This document shows positions 46,569-58,210 of a stretch of 64,000 nt of DNA, one piece after another. Source of the stretch: Stomoxys calcitrans (taxonomy: Eukaryota > Arthropoda > Insecta > Diptera > Muscidae); NCBI RefSeq assembly GCF_963082655.1, contig NC_081552.1:52801947-52865946 (forward strand), given 5' to 3'. Under the pieces are notes generated by a model. That model saw only the letters and a list, made by a program, of their open reading frames with translations. It had not been told where the DNA came from and did not search any database. Every line of letters starts with the position of its first letter. The stretch's first letter is position 1. The translations under genes were made by a program, and so were the position numbers.

Positions 46569-46828
46569 CGGTTCAGGTTCTTCGTTATAAATTTCGGAGC
46601 CTTCAGAAATCGATCTTGATATGATCCTAAAATATAAACATTTACTACACATTTCGCATGAATCATAACCAATCAAATCTTACGCTCTTGGCGTCACTTG
46701 GTCGCAAAGAAACCTCATGCTGTCAAATAAGTACCATTGACTTTCTGTAATTTCATTACCACGGATTTTATTATAATCTCTAACAAAGTGATCACGCATA
46801 GTTTTCCATCGTGTTTGGCATTCCGATA
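46569..46828 (-). CDS. MADF cassette 5, exons B and C
   Basis: Exon B 46828-46684 (SECQTRWKTMRDHFVRDYNK, ESQWYLFDSMRFLCDQVTPR), donor GC|GTAAGA. Exon C 46626-46569, short type (IISRSISEGSEIYNEEPEP, 58 bp), donor CCG|GTAGGT, the same donor as cassette 7. The matching exon A is 48668-48536. Confidence 0.85.
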
Positions 46829-47814
46829 CTAAAACAAAACACAAATGAAAATTAGAACTATTTTTAAAGAGAATAAAAAGGGTTGAGTAAGGATTGCAAA
46901 ACAACCTTTGTTGCATTGCCAACGGTCACACTTTTTTACCATATATAATAAATTTCTTTGTAGCTGAACGTTTAAACGCTGCTACTGGATAAAACTGACA
47001 AAAATTTCCAACGTTTAAACCCATTAAACAAGAATGTGATGTGAAACATCTATGATGTGGGAAAAGGAAAATCGGTTTGAGTTTTGGCACAATCTGATAT
47101 ATAATGCCTCGTGAGTCGTGATTGTCTAGTGAGTCGTGAGCATCTGGATAGCTTGATTTTCCTCACGTACGAAGAATTTTAATTCAATCACGGTCACGCA
47201 CGATCACGTGCTGACCTCAATTTTTGGTAGGTTTTTCCAACATATAAATACCAAGTTAACGCCGGGAATGACTTCGTGTTGTTTCTGAGTATTTGTTAAG
47301 AGTGCAGAATTAAGCCAAGGATAGCGAGGGGCCAAGGGGGTTACAAAGGGTCTCATTGCTTCAAATTTAAAGAAAAAGGGCGTAAGTTGTGATATTGACC
47401 GTAACTGCTGGTATGAGTGTTAAGGGATATCTTCCAAACTTCGTAAATTCTGGATAAAAAATGCGGCTTTTGTGAGTTCAATGACTTCAATCGGAAAACA
47501 AGGCTATGTGGGAGCTGCATACAAATATGGTCTATAATCAAAAGTTGAGCAGTATATGCATGAAAATGGGAAGTAAAAGCGCATTACTGTGCTCAAACAC
47601 TTATATTGGTATATCGCTTTATCCAAACTTTACACGGTTGCATTGAAATCGGGACAAAACACGCCAACTCACGTGCACACCTCTACTCGCAACTACTTCA
47701 GTTCATTTTTCCAAAACATTCGCTGTCTAAGTCTTACACCGCAGACCTCTCTCACCCTTTGTTTTTAAGGTAACTATCCTGAATGTTGGGTCATATCCTA
47801 CGCCGACCGCGCGA

Positions 47815-48060
47815 TGATATAGGAGAAATGTCATAGACTGGATAGCGAAGGAGGGGACGCCTGAAAAACACATGGATCCGCTGCACGAAAACAGAGTTGA
47901 AATCAACCCATATATCATGGAAACAGGCTAGGGCATTGGCCAACGATAGAGCTAGATGGAGAGAGCTTGTTGATGCTCTATGTTCACACTGAACAGTTTA
48001 CTATTGGTCATATTTTATTGTAATATATTTAATATACTCCAATTGTAAATAAAGGACATA
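47815..48060 (+). pseudogene. RTE-like LINE 3' end
   Basis: Plus-strand frame RRGRLKNTWIRCTKTELKST, SWKQARALANDRARWRELVD, ALCSH and a stop: the typical C-terminus ('RRGRPRKTW...ARDRxxWR') of RTE-like LINE pol proteins. Followed by an AT-rich 3' end. Confidence 0.65.
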
Positions 48061-48119
48061 TACATCCTGAATGTTGAAAAAAAGACAACCTATTTACAAT
48101 AGAAAAACCGTGACTTTCG

Positions 48120-48465
48120 GCCTTTAGGTATTCAATGTGTCAAATCGGAATACCGGTGTAAAAGGGAGCTTTAGCAATTAATGGACCGATTCGGTTCATA
48201 ATTAGCTTGGATGCTGAAAGTCATTACAAGAGAGCTTGTGCCAAATTTCAACCAAATCCGTAGAGATGTGCGACCTCTAAGTGTTATATATGCCAAATCG
48301 GGAGATCTGCTTATATGGGAGCTATATTGAAAACATGGACCGATTTGGCTCATTTGTAATCCAAACGATCTTCATCTATAAGAAGTATTTTTGAAAATTT
48401 TCAAGAGGTTAGCTATATTCGTTCGAAAGTTGGAGTGCGTATTATACCCTCATCTTTAGGTTGAG
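48120..48465 (-). mobile_element. DINE-like fragment
   Basis: Two degenerate internal units ('tcgggagatctgcttatatg', 'gggagctatattgaaaacat') and the end part with 'attcgttcgaaagttggagt'. No hairpin end. Confidence 0.65.
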
Positions 48466-48535
48466 TGTATTTGAAATAAATATTATGGATATATTGTAGT
48501 ATAATTACTCACATGTATTGAGAAATTATTCTTAC

Positions 48536-48668
48536 CTTCCATGCCAACAGATTTACTGATGGATACCCACGCCATCGCTCGTTTAACTTTGTTACCATAT
48601 TGCGGATGTTTTCTTACGTACAAAAGCTTATGTTTTTTAACTTCCTTGATTAGAAGTATATCACTCTG
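48536..48668 (-). CDS. MADF cassette 5, exon A
   Basis: Acceptor TCGTATAAAG|CAG, 133 bp, donor GAAG|GTAAGA. Encodes QSDILLIKEVKKHKLLYVRK and RAMAWVSISKSVGME. The intron just after it ('ttctcaatacatgtgag' on the minus strand) is also found after exon A of cassettes 3 and 7. Confidence 0.85.
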
Positions 48669-48907
48669 CTTTATACGATAATTATACGAGTAAAGACAAA
48701 TAAATCATAGGATGAGAGAATTTAACATAATGAAAAATTAAGAACAAACCAACTAAGGTTGTGGCATTCATTCAACAGCTGATTTTTTTTATAAAAAAAA
48801 ATTAGTTTGTTATGATATATCAGGTGAATGAAAGCCAAAAGTACATTTCAAACAGACGTTTGTTACGTACTCATTACCTTATGGTTTCTTATACCCTGAA
48901 TACTTAC

Positions 48908-49228
48908 CGATTCAGGTTCTTCGTTATACATTTCCGAAACTTTAGAAATCTCAGTATTTGACTCATCATCATCAGTCCCATCAACAGAGTTGTCATGTGG
49001 TTGTTGTATAAATGATGAAGATTTTCTAAAAAATATCAATTAGCCACACACATTCTGTCATAAATCATAACCAAAAGTCTTACCGTTTGCACACCACTTG
49101 ATCACTAATAAAGCTCATGCTGTCAAATAAGTACCATTGACTTTCAGAAATTTCATTGAAACGGATTTTATTATATTCCCTAACATAACGATCACGCATA
49201 CTTTTCCATCGAGTGCTGCATTCGGATT
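48908..49228 (-). CDS. MADF cassette 4, exons B and C
   Basis: Exon B 49228-49084 (SECSTRWKSMRDRYVREYNK, ESQWYLFDSMSFISDQVVCK), donor CG|GTAAGA. Exon C 49025-48908, long type (KSSSFIQQPHDNSVDGTDDD, ending MYNEEPES), donor TCG|GTAAGT. The matching exon A is 50704-50572. Confidence 0.85.
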
Positions 49229-49329
49229 CTGAAACAAACAAAAAAAAAATAAACCTTTTGTAAATGCGACTATTTTCACGGAAAATCAGGGCTCGCCAAT
49301 AGAAGGTTACATCACTTGCTGACTTAAAA

Positions 49330-50560
49330 AAGTCGAAAAGCCCTATGAACATTCAAGGATGACAAATGTCATGGCACAATTAAGAGGTGACAACAAAAAT
49401 CTACCCCCCACGAAACTTCCTTGATTGGCAAATGCCGTAAATTAAAATGTCAAAGTGGTTTTAGAAATAAACTTTGTTGTACATCTTATCTTTTTCAAAT
49501 GTGTTATATATTTGGATATTCATCATTATAACACTGTTTTGTTGCTTATTTGTGGAATATCGGATCAAATGGAACATCTTTTCAAGTTTTTAGAAAAAAT
49601 CACAGCTGTGTTATCAAGCCTTTGACATTTAGATTTATTGCAAAATCAAAACAAAAATGAAAAAATTGGACTCAGCTGTTCACATGACCTCATCTTAAAG
49701 TGCATTCTGTCAGAATGTGTCGATTGAAAATGACATAAATAAGAGAAAACGTAAACAAATAACAAATGTAAAAAATAAAACAAGGTGATATTCTCAATGG
49801 CAAAAACTGTGAAAAATTTTATGGCAGCTGATCGTCCCAAAACATTTGTATCTTATGGCTGTGCAAGTTTTCTAATTCGAATAATGAATAAATTTGAGTC
49901 TACCAAAAATTGGCATTAAAGATTTTGCAAAAATTTGCAGCCAGCAAAGTGGTTTATATAAATAAGGGATATATAACAATATGGTCCGATATGTAGCATC
50001 TTTGATGTCCAATGTACTACTTTGTTCCAAGAATAGAAATGGATCGATCCCGAAAAGAAAGTTAAGTTTGTTCGTTTCAATTACAACAAAATCATTCAAA
50101 CAATGGGTTTTCTATGGAATCAAGAAGTCAAATAGGATTATAGATCCACTCCAAACTTTTTGTCGCTCGGTTTGTTCGCCAATTCACTGAAAACAGCTGT
50201 TTTTCCCTTTATACAATAGAATCAGCTGTTTCTAATGAATTGGCGAATGTATTGAATGACAGAAAGAAAAAAACAAGTTAGTGGTCCAGGATTCACTAAT
50301 AGAAGGTTAGGTCACACGTAAAAACATAAAGTGGATAGGCCCCATAAACATCATTAAGGATGTCAAATCTGACGATTGAAAATGTCATCATATAGGAGAA
50401 AACGTAAACAAAGAATGAATGTAAAAAGAGAACAAGTTGACATCCTCAATGCCAAGTACTGCCAAATATTAAAAAAAAAGTATATCGGCTGATCGCTTGG
50501 CTTAACCTTATTCAGTGAATCCTGTTAGTGGTCTAGGCCGTAAATATCATAAATTTGGTT
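49330..50560. other. Intronic stretch, no gene seen
   Basis: Contains paired similar sequences: 'gtcacacgtaaaaacataaagtgg' near 50310 resembles 49310, and 'gaaaatgtcatcatataggag' near 50380 resembles 49725. These are traces of local duplication of intron DNA together with the exons. Confidence 0.4.
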
Positions 50561-50571
50561 TTTGTCCTTAC

Positions 50572-50704
50572 CTGTCAAGCCAACACATTTGCTGATGGAA
50601 ATCCACGCCTTCGCTCGTTTAACTCTGTTACAATGGTCTGGATGCTTTCTTACGTACAAAAACTCATGTTTTTTAACTTCCTGGATTAGTAGTATATCAC
50701 TTTG
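50572..50704 (-). CDS. MADF cassette 4, exon A
   Basis: Acceptor CTCTTATTAAG|CAA, 133 bp, donor ACAG|GTAAGG. Encodes QSDILLIQEVKKHEFLYVRK and RAKAWISISKCVGLT. Phases 0-1. Confidence 0.85.
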
Positions 50705-51039
50705 CTTAATAAGAGAGATGTAACAAAAATAAATCATATGATTAGTGCAACTAACCCCATCAAAAGTCAAGTTAAATCCCCAAAAAAAAAAGGCCGTGGA
50801 TTTCGTAAGAAATGACTATTGTTTGCTTAATTTATCCAACAATTGACTTTTGACAAAAATCAGTTGATTATAATATACAACCAAGCCACCGAAATCCACT
50901 CGTTCGAGTAAATTTCAAATCATGAATGGCAGTAATTTGATGCGTACTTATTGACTTCTGATGTCTTATAAGTTTGTACCAGGGCCTGCGCAAGACGATT
51001 CATTTCTGCTTCTTGTGAAGGGCTTTGGTTTGTACTTAC

Positions 51040-51298
51040 CGGTTCAAGTTCTTCGTTATAAATGTCTGAGCCTTCAGAAATCGATCTTGATTTGATCCTG
51101 AAATATAAACATTTAATGCATATTGGAATAAATTATAACCAATCTTATCTTACTTTTTTACCGCTACTTGATCGTCAAGAAAGCTCATGCTGTCAAAGGA
51201 ATGATATTGACTTTCAGTAATTTGATTGGCGTGGATTTTTTTATATTCCCTAACATAATGATCACGCATACTTTTCCATCGTGTTTGACATTCGGACT
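51040..51298 (-). CDS. MADF cassette 3, exons B and C
   Basis: Exon B 51298-51154 (SECQTRWKSMRDHYVREYKK, ESQYHSFDSMSFLDDQVAVK), donor AA|GTAAGA. Exon C 51097-51040, short type (IKSRSISEGSDIYNEELEP, 58 bp), donor CCG|GTAAGT. The aromatic pair after ESQ is changed (YHSF instead of WYLF). The matching exon A is 57725-57596. Confidence 0.85.
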
Positions 51299-51837
51299 CT
51301 GAAATAATACACATATTGTAATGCGGATAAGCAAGATATGCATTCCATAGGGTATAATTCATTAGTATGCATAGGTTATACGCAAAAAGTTAAAATTTTT
51401 AGATTCAATACCACTAACAAAATCGTTCAAAAAATTTGTTTTATGGGCGAAGTCAAATACGATTATAAATGTATATCGATGGTGGGCTCACTAGCTATGC
51501 ACACACCTTCAGAATCTGCATATTGTGTATGTATATTCCCACCACAATCACAAACTTAATTGATCCAATTAATTTTTTTTATCGAAACTGCTTTAATCAT
51601 GAAAATGATAATATCGACCAGTTTTTGAAAGAGGCGATTAAAAAAAAATTAATTAAAAAAAAACTATTGAAATTGTTTTAAATTTTCAATTGATTTTTTA
51701 ACAGATCCAAATTAATACAAGTAAAAGCTTGCCAAGTTCGTCCGGGCCGAATCTTATATACCCTCCAACATGGATCGCATTTGTCAAGTTCTTTGTTCGG
51801 TATTTTCTTATAGGCAAACAAAGGATAATTGATAAGA

Positions 51838-51962
51838 ATTCAATCCCATGGCAGCCGGTTCTACGTACCGGATTGACCCGATGGAGTCTTTCATCGGCCA
51901 AGGGCTGTCACCTCAGCGCACGTGTTTTCTCTGATAAACGCAATACCGAGCTACAACAACAA
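51838..51962 (+). repeat. Short CAA-tailed retroposon with 9-bp target duplication
   Basis: Begins CAATCCCATGGCAGCCGGTT and ends CTACAACAACAAC. ATAAGAATT flanks both sides, and the DINE unit continues across. Confidence 0.85.
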
Positions 51963-53771
51963 CATAAGAATTGCTATGTTATAGGAGCTATATCCGATTA
52001 TGGACCGATTCGAGCCATATTTGGCTTGGATGTTGGATACCATATTAGATGTCATTGTGCAAAATTTCTCCCAAAGCGGACATATATGAGCTATATCAGG
52101 TAATAGACCGATTCGGACCATACTTGGCACGTATGTTGGAGGTCATAGTAGTACGTACGAAATTTAAGCCTCCGCTCAAGATGTAATATTGGGCAAAATG
52201 GTTTATATGGGAGCTATATCAGGTTATGAACCGATGTATACCATACTTGGCATAAATGTTGGAAGTAAAAAAAAAACACTTAGTTTCAGCACAATCGCAT
52301 AGTACTTGCGCCTCTAGCGGATTAAGAAATCAAGATCCGAGATCGGTTTATATCGGAGCTATATCATGCTAAATTTAAGCCAAATCGATTTATATGGGAG
52401 CTATATCAGGTTATGAACCGATTTCGATCTTACTTATCATAGTTGTTGGCAGTCATAACAAAACACCTCATGCAAAATTAGGCAAATCGGATAAGAATTG
52501 CGCCCTCAAGTGGATAAAGAAGTCAAGATCAGATATCCATTTATTTGGACGCTTTATCATGTTATGAACTGAGTCCCGGCACGGGATAACTACGATACGA
52601 AAAGGCGAGTTATTGGCGCCTTTAAAAAACCAATGGCCATCATGTTCCCGCGGCGATAGCACAAATAGACCGAATAGACGAGCATTCCTGTCTACAAACA
52701 CTACACAACTTATTTGTTTATGCGCCCTTTAGAGGCTCAAGAAGTATAATCGGAAGATTGGTTTATGTGTGTGCTATATCAGGTTATAGACCGATTCCGG
52801 GCATACATGGCACATCTGTTGGAGGTCATAGTAGATGTCGTTGTACAAAATGTTAGCCAAATCGAATAAGAATTGCGTCGTAGGGTCGGGAGTTCGGTTT
52901 ATATGGGAGTTAAACCAGGTTATAAACCGATTTAAATCATACTTGGTGTAATTATTGAAAGTCAAAACAAAACACTTTATGCAAAATTTCAGCCACATCG
53001 GAAAGAAGTCACGGCCCGAGATCGGTTTATATAAAAGCTATATCAGGTTATGGACCGAGTCAGACCATATTTGGCACGCATGTTTAGAGTCATAGCAGAA
53101 GTCGTTGCACGAAATCTAAATCAAAACGAATAAGAATTGAGCCCTCTAAAGGCGTAGAAATATAATCGGGAGATCGGTTTATATGGGAACTATATAAGGT
53201 TATAGACCGATTCGGACCATACTTAGCATAACTGTTGGAAATCAAAACAAAAAACTTTATGCAAAGTTTTAGCTAAATCGGTTAGTATTTGCGCCCTCTA
53301 GTGGTTCAAAAATCTAAATCAGCGATCGGTTTATATGGGAGCTATATTAGGTTATGAACCAATTTCGATTATACTTATCATAGTTGTTGGCAGTCATAAC
53401 AAAACACCATATACAAAAGTTCAGACAAGTCGGATACCAATTGCGACATCTAGAGATCTAGAAGTCAAGATCCAGGATCCAGTTATATCAAAACATGCAG
53501 AATTTTAAGCTTAGCTTTATTCCTTCGAAAGTTAGCGTGCTTTCGACAGACGGACGGACATGGCTATATTTATTTAGGCCAAGTTTCTTATTCTCCATTG
53601 ACAATTTATTGTATCGATATTCTTCTGGTTAAAGGAATTTGGATTTCTGAATACTTGATTAATTCTTATCCTAGCGATGAATCTTAACCGACAGATGCAT
53701 GCCGGTTAGTGACTTGTCGTTCCGATAAATACAGCTGTGTTTTGTTTACCGATTGCTGCATAATATAACGG

Positions 53772-53880
53772 TGTGTTCGAGTATTTATCCAGTAACAATT
53801 TGCCAATAAAAATTTGCAGATGAGTAAGAAGCTTCTGAGGGGGGAAAACATCCAACAGAAATTTTGTCGCTCTCACTCTA
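53772..53880. repeat. Partial copy of the GTTCGCGTACTTT-ended repeat
   Basis: 'gtgtgttcgagtatttatcc', 'aaaaatttgcagatgagtaa', 'ctctcactctat' resemble 27803-28048. Confidence 0.4.
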
Positions 53881-53984
53881 TACTAAGCTTATACTGTTCA
53901 GGCGGAATGCTGTCAAACTCCATATAAAAAAACGCCGGCGAAACGCTGGAGGAAAATAGGTGAAAAAGTAGTACTCTGTTTATA

Positions 53985-54245
53985 CATGACATAATCACCA
54001 GGTAGTGGACCGTAAACAGTTGAGTAAAATTTTTTCTCGCGAAGTGCACTATCTATCAACGAGTTTTGGTTGTGTTCGTGTATTATAGTTAAGAACCATA
54101 ACACATACAAGCAACGAACGAAATGGCGCATACTAGTAACATATACAAAATCAGAGTTGCACTAATCACTGATTTTGACAGATAGTGCACTCAATATTTT
54201 GTTGTTGGGCAACTGCAACTACCTGTAAATGAATATATCTTCTAA
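53985..54245 (-). pseudogene. Unrecognised gene fragment, copy 3
   Basis: Matches 28555-28800: minus frame SLIDSALREKKFYSTVYGPL, PGDYVM, then unrelated sequence. Upstream DNA ('gttgcactaatcactgattt', 'gacagatagtgcactcaat', 'ttgttgttgggcaactg') matches copy 1, so DNA rather than a processed transcript was copied. Confidence 0.65.
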
Positions 54246-54606
54246 ATTACCTTAAATTTGGTAACAGGAAGTTTATCCCCACGATAAATTAATGTTCCGG
54301 TTAGCTAACACGAACTATATTTTTTCCTACGAGAAACCCGCTTTTAAAATGTCAAGGCGATCAAGATTATATATACATTGTTGGGTCTCAGATCAATATT
54401 ACGATGTGTTACAAACGGAATGACGAAATTAGTATACGCCCATCGTATGGTGGAGGATACAAAAAGGTTGAAGATTTTTAAATTTTCAATTAATTTTTAA
54501 TTACGATAATGATTGAAAATATTTTCAGATTCTATTAAAAAAATGATTGATTCAATAAATTTTTTGATTGAAAACTAAAAAAATTCAATTACTATTGTTA
54601 TGAATT

Positions 54607-56268
54607 TTTATACCCTCCACCATAAGATGGGGGGTATACTAATTTCGTCATTCTGTTTGTAACTACTCGAAATATTCGTCTGAGACCCCATAAAGTATAT
54701 ATATTCTTGATCGTCGTGAAATTTTATGTCGATCTAGCCATGTCCGTCCGTCTGTCCGTCTGTCCGTCCGTCCGTCCGTCCGTCCGTCCGTCTGTCTGTC
54801 GAAAGCACGCTAACTTCCGAAGGAGTAGAGCTAGCCGCTTGAAATTTTGCACAAATACTTCTTATTAGTGTAGGTCGGTTGGTATTGTAAATGGGCCATA
54901 TCGGTCCATGTTTTGATATAGCTGCCATATAAACCGATCTTGGGTCTTGACTTCTTGAGCCTCTAGAGTGCGCAATTTTTATCCGATTGGAATGAAATTT
55001 TGCACGACGTGTTTTGTTATGATATCCAACAAATGTGCCAAGTATGGTTCAAATCGGTATATAACCTGATATAGCTGCCATATAAACCGATCTTGGGTCT
55101 TGACTTCTTGAGCCTCTAGAGAGCGAAATTCTTATCCGATTGGAATGAAATTTTGCACCACGTGTTTTGTTATGATATCCAATAACTGTGCCAAGTATGG
55201 TTCAAATCGGTCTATAACCTGATATAGCTGTCATATAAACCCATCTTGGGTCTTGACTTCTTGAGCCTCTAGAGGGCGCAATTCTTATCCGATTGGAATG
55301 AAATTTTGCACGACGTGTTTTGTTATGATACCCAACAACTGTGCTACGTATGGTTCAAATCGGTCCATGTTTTGATATAGCTGCCATATAAACCGATCTT
55401 GGGTCTTGAATTCTTGAGCCTCTAGAGTGCGCAATTCTTATCCGATTGAAATGAAATTTTGCACGACGTTTTTTGTTATGATATCCAACAATTTTAGCAA
55501 GTATGGTTCATATCGGTCCATGTTTTGATATAGCTGCCATATAAACCGATCTTGGGTCTTGAATTCTTGAGCCTCTAGAGTGCTCAATTCTTATCCGATT
55601 TGAATGAATTTTGGCACGTAGTATTTTGTTATGACATCCAACAACTGTGCCAAGTATGGTTCAAATCGGTCCATAACCTGATATAGCTGTCATATAAACA
55701 GATCTGGGGATTTTACTTCTTGAGCTTCTAGAGGGCCCAATTCCTATCCGATTTGGCTGAAATTTTGCATGACGTATTTTATTCTTACTTTCAACAACTT
55801 TCATAACGTTCAAATCGGTCCATAACCTGACATAGCTGCCATATAAACCGATCTGTGATCTTGACTTCTTGATCCCTAGAGGTCGCAATTATTATCCGAT
55901 ATGCCTGAAATTTTTTACGACGGATCCTTTCATGACCATCAACAAACGTGTTTATTATGGTCTGAATCGGTCTATTGCCCGATACAGCTCCCATATAAAT
56001 CGTTCTCTCTATTTAACTTCTTGAGCCCCCAATGAGCACAATTCTTATTCGAATTGGCTGAAATTTTACACAGGTCTCCAACATATAATTTAATTGTGGT
56101 CCGAAACGGACCATATCTTGATATCGCTCTTAAAGCAGAGCAAATCTTTTCTTATATCCTTTTTTGCCTAAGAAGAGATGCCGGGAAAAGAACTCGACAA
56201 ATGCGATCCATGGTGGAGGGTATATAAGATTCGGCCCGGCCGAACTTAGCACGCTTTTACTTGTTTTC
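54607..56268 (+). mobile_element. DINE-1-like element, complete, with (GTCC)n tract
   Basis: Starts TATACCCTCCACCATAAGAT, then GTATATATATTCTTGATCGT, GATCTAGCCATGTCCGTCCG and a GTCC/GTCT run at 54740-54800: the (TA)n and (GTCY)n tracts and core of fly mini-me/DINE-1 elements. About seven tandem units of ~170-180 bp follow. It ends GGTGGAGGGTATATAAGATT, hairpin TTCGGCCCGGCCGAA, CTTAGCACGCTTTTACTTGT. Best preserved copy in the window. Confidence 0.9.
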
Positions 56269-56279
56269 ATATTCAATAA

Positions 56280-57540
56280 AAAAAATTGGGTTTACATGGG
56301 ATGTAATCAGGTTATGTGCCGATTTAAACCATTCTTGGTATGAATGTTGGAAGGTTATAATAGAAGTCAATTGGATAAGTATCGCCCTCTCTATAAAGTC
56401 AAGAAGTAAAATCTAGAAATCGGTTAATATGGAAGCTATACCAAGTTAAAAACCTATTTCCACCATACATGACATAGATATTGTAGATCATAATAGAAGT
56501 CATCATACCAAATTTCAGCCAAATCTGTTAAGACATACCCTCTAGTGACTCGAGAAGTTTAATCGGGAGATCGGTCTATATGAAGCTATATAAAAGATTA
56601 TTAACCCATTCATAGTAGAAGTCATCGCGCAAATTTTCAGTCAAATCAGATAAGAATTGCGCCCGCTAGGTGCTCAAGAAATATAAGCTGTAGTTGGGTT
56701 TATATGGAGATATATCGGGTAAAGAACTGATCATACTTGACATAAATGTTGATGGTTGTTGCAGCCACATTTGCATGTGGAATTAGTGATCCTCGTCCAG
56801 CTCTTATAGTGAGCAAGCTCGTTCCGGCCCATAGCACAGATCGCCGTGGGAACATAATAGCCATTGGTTATTTAAAGGTGCCAATACTTTCCTTGTCATA
56901 TCCAGCATCATAGGCACTCAGTTTTTAAGCAAGAGCCGGTGCCGCCCGTCCTCTCACTGAGATTCTCCACTCGATATCGCTGATTGTCCGCGAAAATAAT
57001 TACAGTTACTTCGTATGAAACATTCTACTATCCGCAACTTGTATACAAGCCCGGTAGCTCCCAGCTAAGCTTCTCGTGATAACGATGACACCACACAGAC
57101 CGGAGCTCGAAGTTTCAGCCCGTGTGGTGCTCTTTGTTATCCCGTATAGGGGATGTTGGTAGTCTAAACAAAATGGCTTGTGGAAAATTTCAAACATGTT
57201 AAAGGAGAAATGTGCCCTCTAGTGGTACAAGAAGTCAAATCGGGAGATCCGTTTATATGGGCGCTATATCAAATTATAAACCCATTTGGATCATAGTAAG
57301 TATGGATACTGGCGGTCTTAACAAAAGTGATTGAGTCAAATTTCAAACAAATCGGAAGAGAATTGCACCCTCTTGTAGTTCAACAGGTCAAATCCGGGGT
57401 TTGGTTTATATCGGAGCTATATCTAAACATGGACTAGAAGTATTTCAAGAGGCTAGCTTAACTCATTCGAAATTAAGAGTGCTTTCGACAGATGTTAGAA
57501 GTTAGTATACCGCGCCATCCTAATATGGAGGGTATAATAA
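56280..57540 (-). mobile_element. DINE-1-like element without hairpin end
   Basis: Opposite orientation to the previous copy. About five units and the 5' end 'ataccgcgccatcctaatatgg' at 57530. Split by a 393-bp retroposon (56752-57150). Confidence 0.75.
56752..57150 (-). repeat. 393-bp CAA-tailed retroposon
   Basis: 'ggttgttgcagccacatttg' through TTATTTAAAGGTGCC and 'cccagctaagcttctcgtga' to 'tgttatcccgta'. Nested in a DINE-like element. Confidence 0.8.
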
Positions 57541-57595
57541 ATTTAATATCATGCTCATATTATTTTTATTCACATGTATGGAGAATTATTCTTAC

Positions 57596-57725
57596 CTGTC
57601 ATGCCAACACACTTGCTGATGGAAGCCCATGCATCCGCTCGTATAACTTTGTTTTTATAGTCCGGATGTTTTTTGACGTACAAACACTGATGTTTTCTAA
57701 CTTCCTCGATTAGTAAATGGGTTTG
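57596..57725 (-). CDS. MADF cassette 3, exon A
   Basis: Acceptor CTCTTATAAAG|CAA, 130 bp, donor ACAG|GTAAGA. Encodes QTHLLIEEVRKHQCLYVKKH and RADAWASISKCVGMT. Its exon B is 6.3 kb downstream, beyond a cluster of DINE-like elements. Confidence 0.85.
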
Positions 57726-57879
57726 CTTTATAAGAGATGTTAACAAAAACAAATTCAAGAATTAGTGCAATTGATATATCCAAAACTTTAAGGCCGAACC
57801 CACTAAGACTTTAGCAATCAAAAGAACGGCTAATGATTACTTAATCCATTCAAACAGCTATTTTTTCAGAGCAAAGTCT

Positions 57880-58152
57880 GTTTGCGTACTTTCCCAGTAA
57901 AAATTTGCAGGAGAGTAAAAACAACCTTTACTCTCTTTTGCTTTTTATTTGAATTAAACAGCTGAATTTCATAAAACAGCTGTTGGATGCTGCAAAATTT
58001 GTACTGGGAATAAATCTCCAGTAGAAATTTGCAAGAACTCAATTACCAAACACTCACATGAATATGTGGCTGCAACAACAAAAACACTCAAAATAGTGCT
58101 CGTTCTCAGGCACTTTCCCGGTGTCTTATGCTGGCAAATAAAGTACGCGAAC
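57880..58152. repeat. Unclassified MITE-like repeat with GTTTGCGTACTTT ends
   Basis: Left end GTTTGCGTACTTT, right end AAAGTACGCGAAC, 273 bp. A partial copy at about 60680-60818. Both are followed by the palindrome TTGTGCAAATTTGCACAA (58169-58186; 60832-60849). Confidence 0.65.
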
Positions 58153-58210
58153 GACTTCCAGTAACAATTTGTGCAAATTTGCACAAATCTTTTGAGTAAT
58201 ATAAACTTAC

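Larger units (their letters stand above)
51716..54468 (-). mobile_element. Large DINE-1-like element, interrupted
   Basis: Starts on the plus strand with ACAAGTAAAAGCTTGCCAAG and the hairpin region TTCGTCCGGGCCGAA, then about nine ~175-bp units to about 53510, then 'cgacagacggacggacatgg'. The opposite end resumes at about 54335 ('tcaaggcgatcaagattata') and finishes 'atacgcccatcgtatggtgg' near 54460. A retroposon (51838-51962), a 393-bp retroposon scrap (52567-52665) and a 750-bp block with gene-fragment copy 3 lie inside. Confidence 0.8.
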
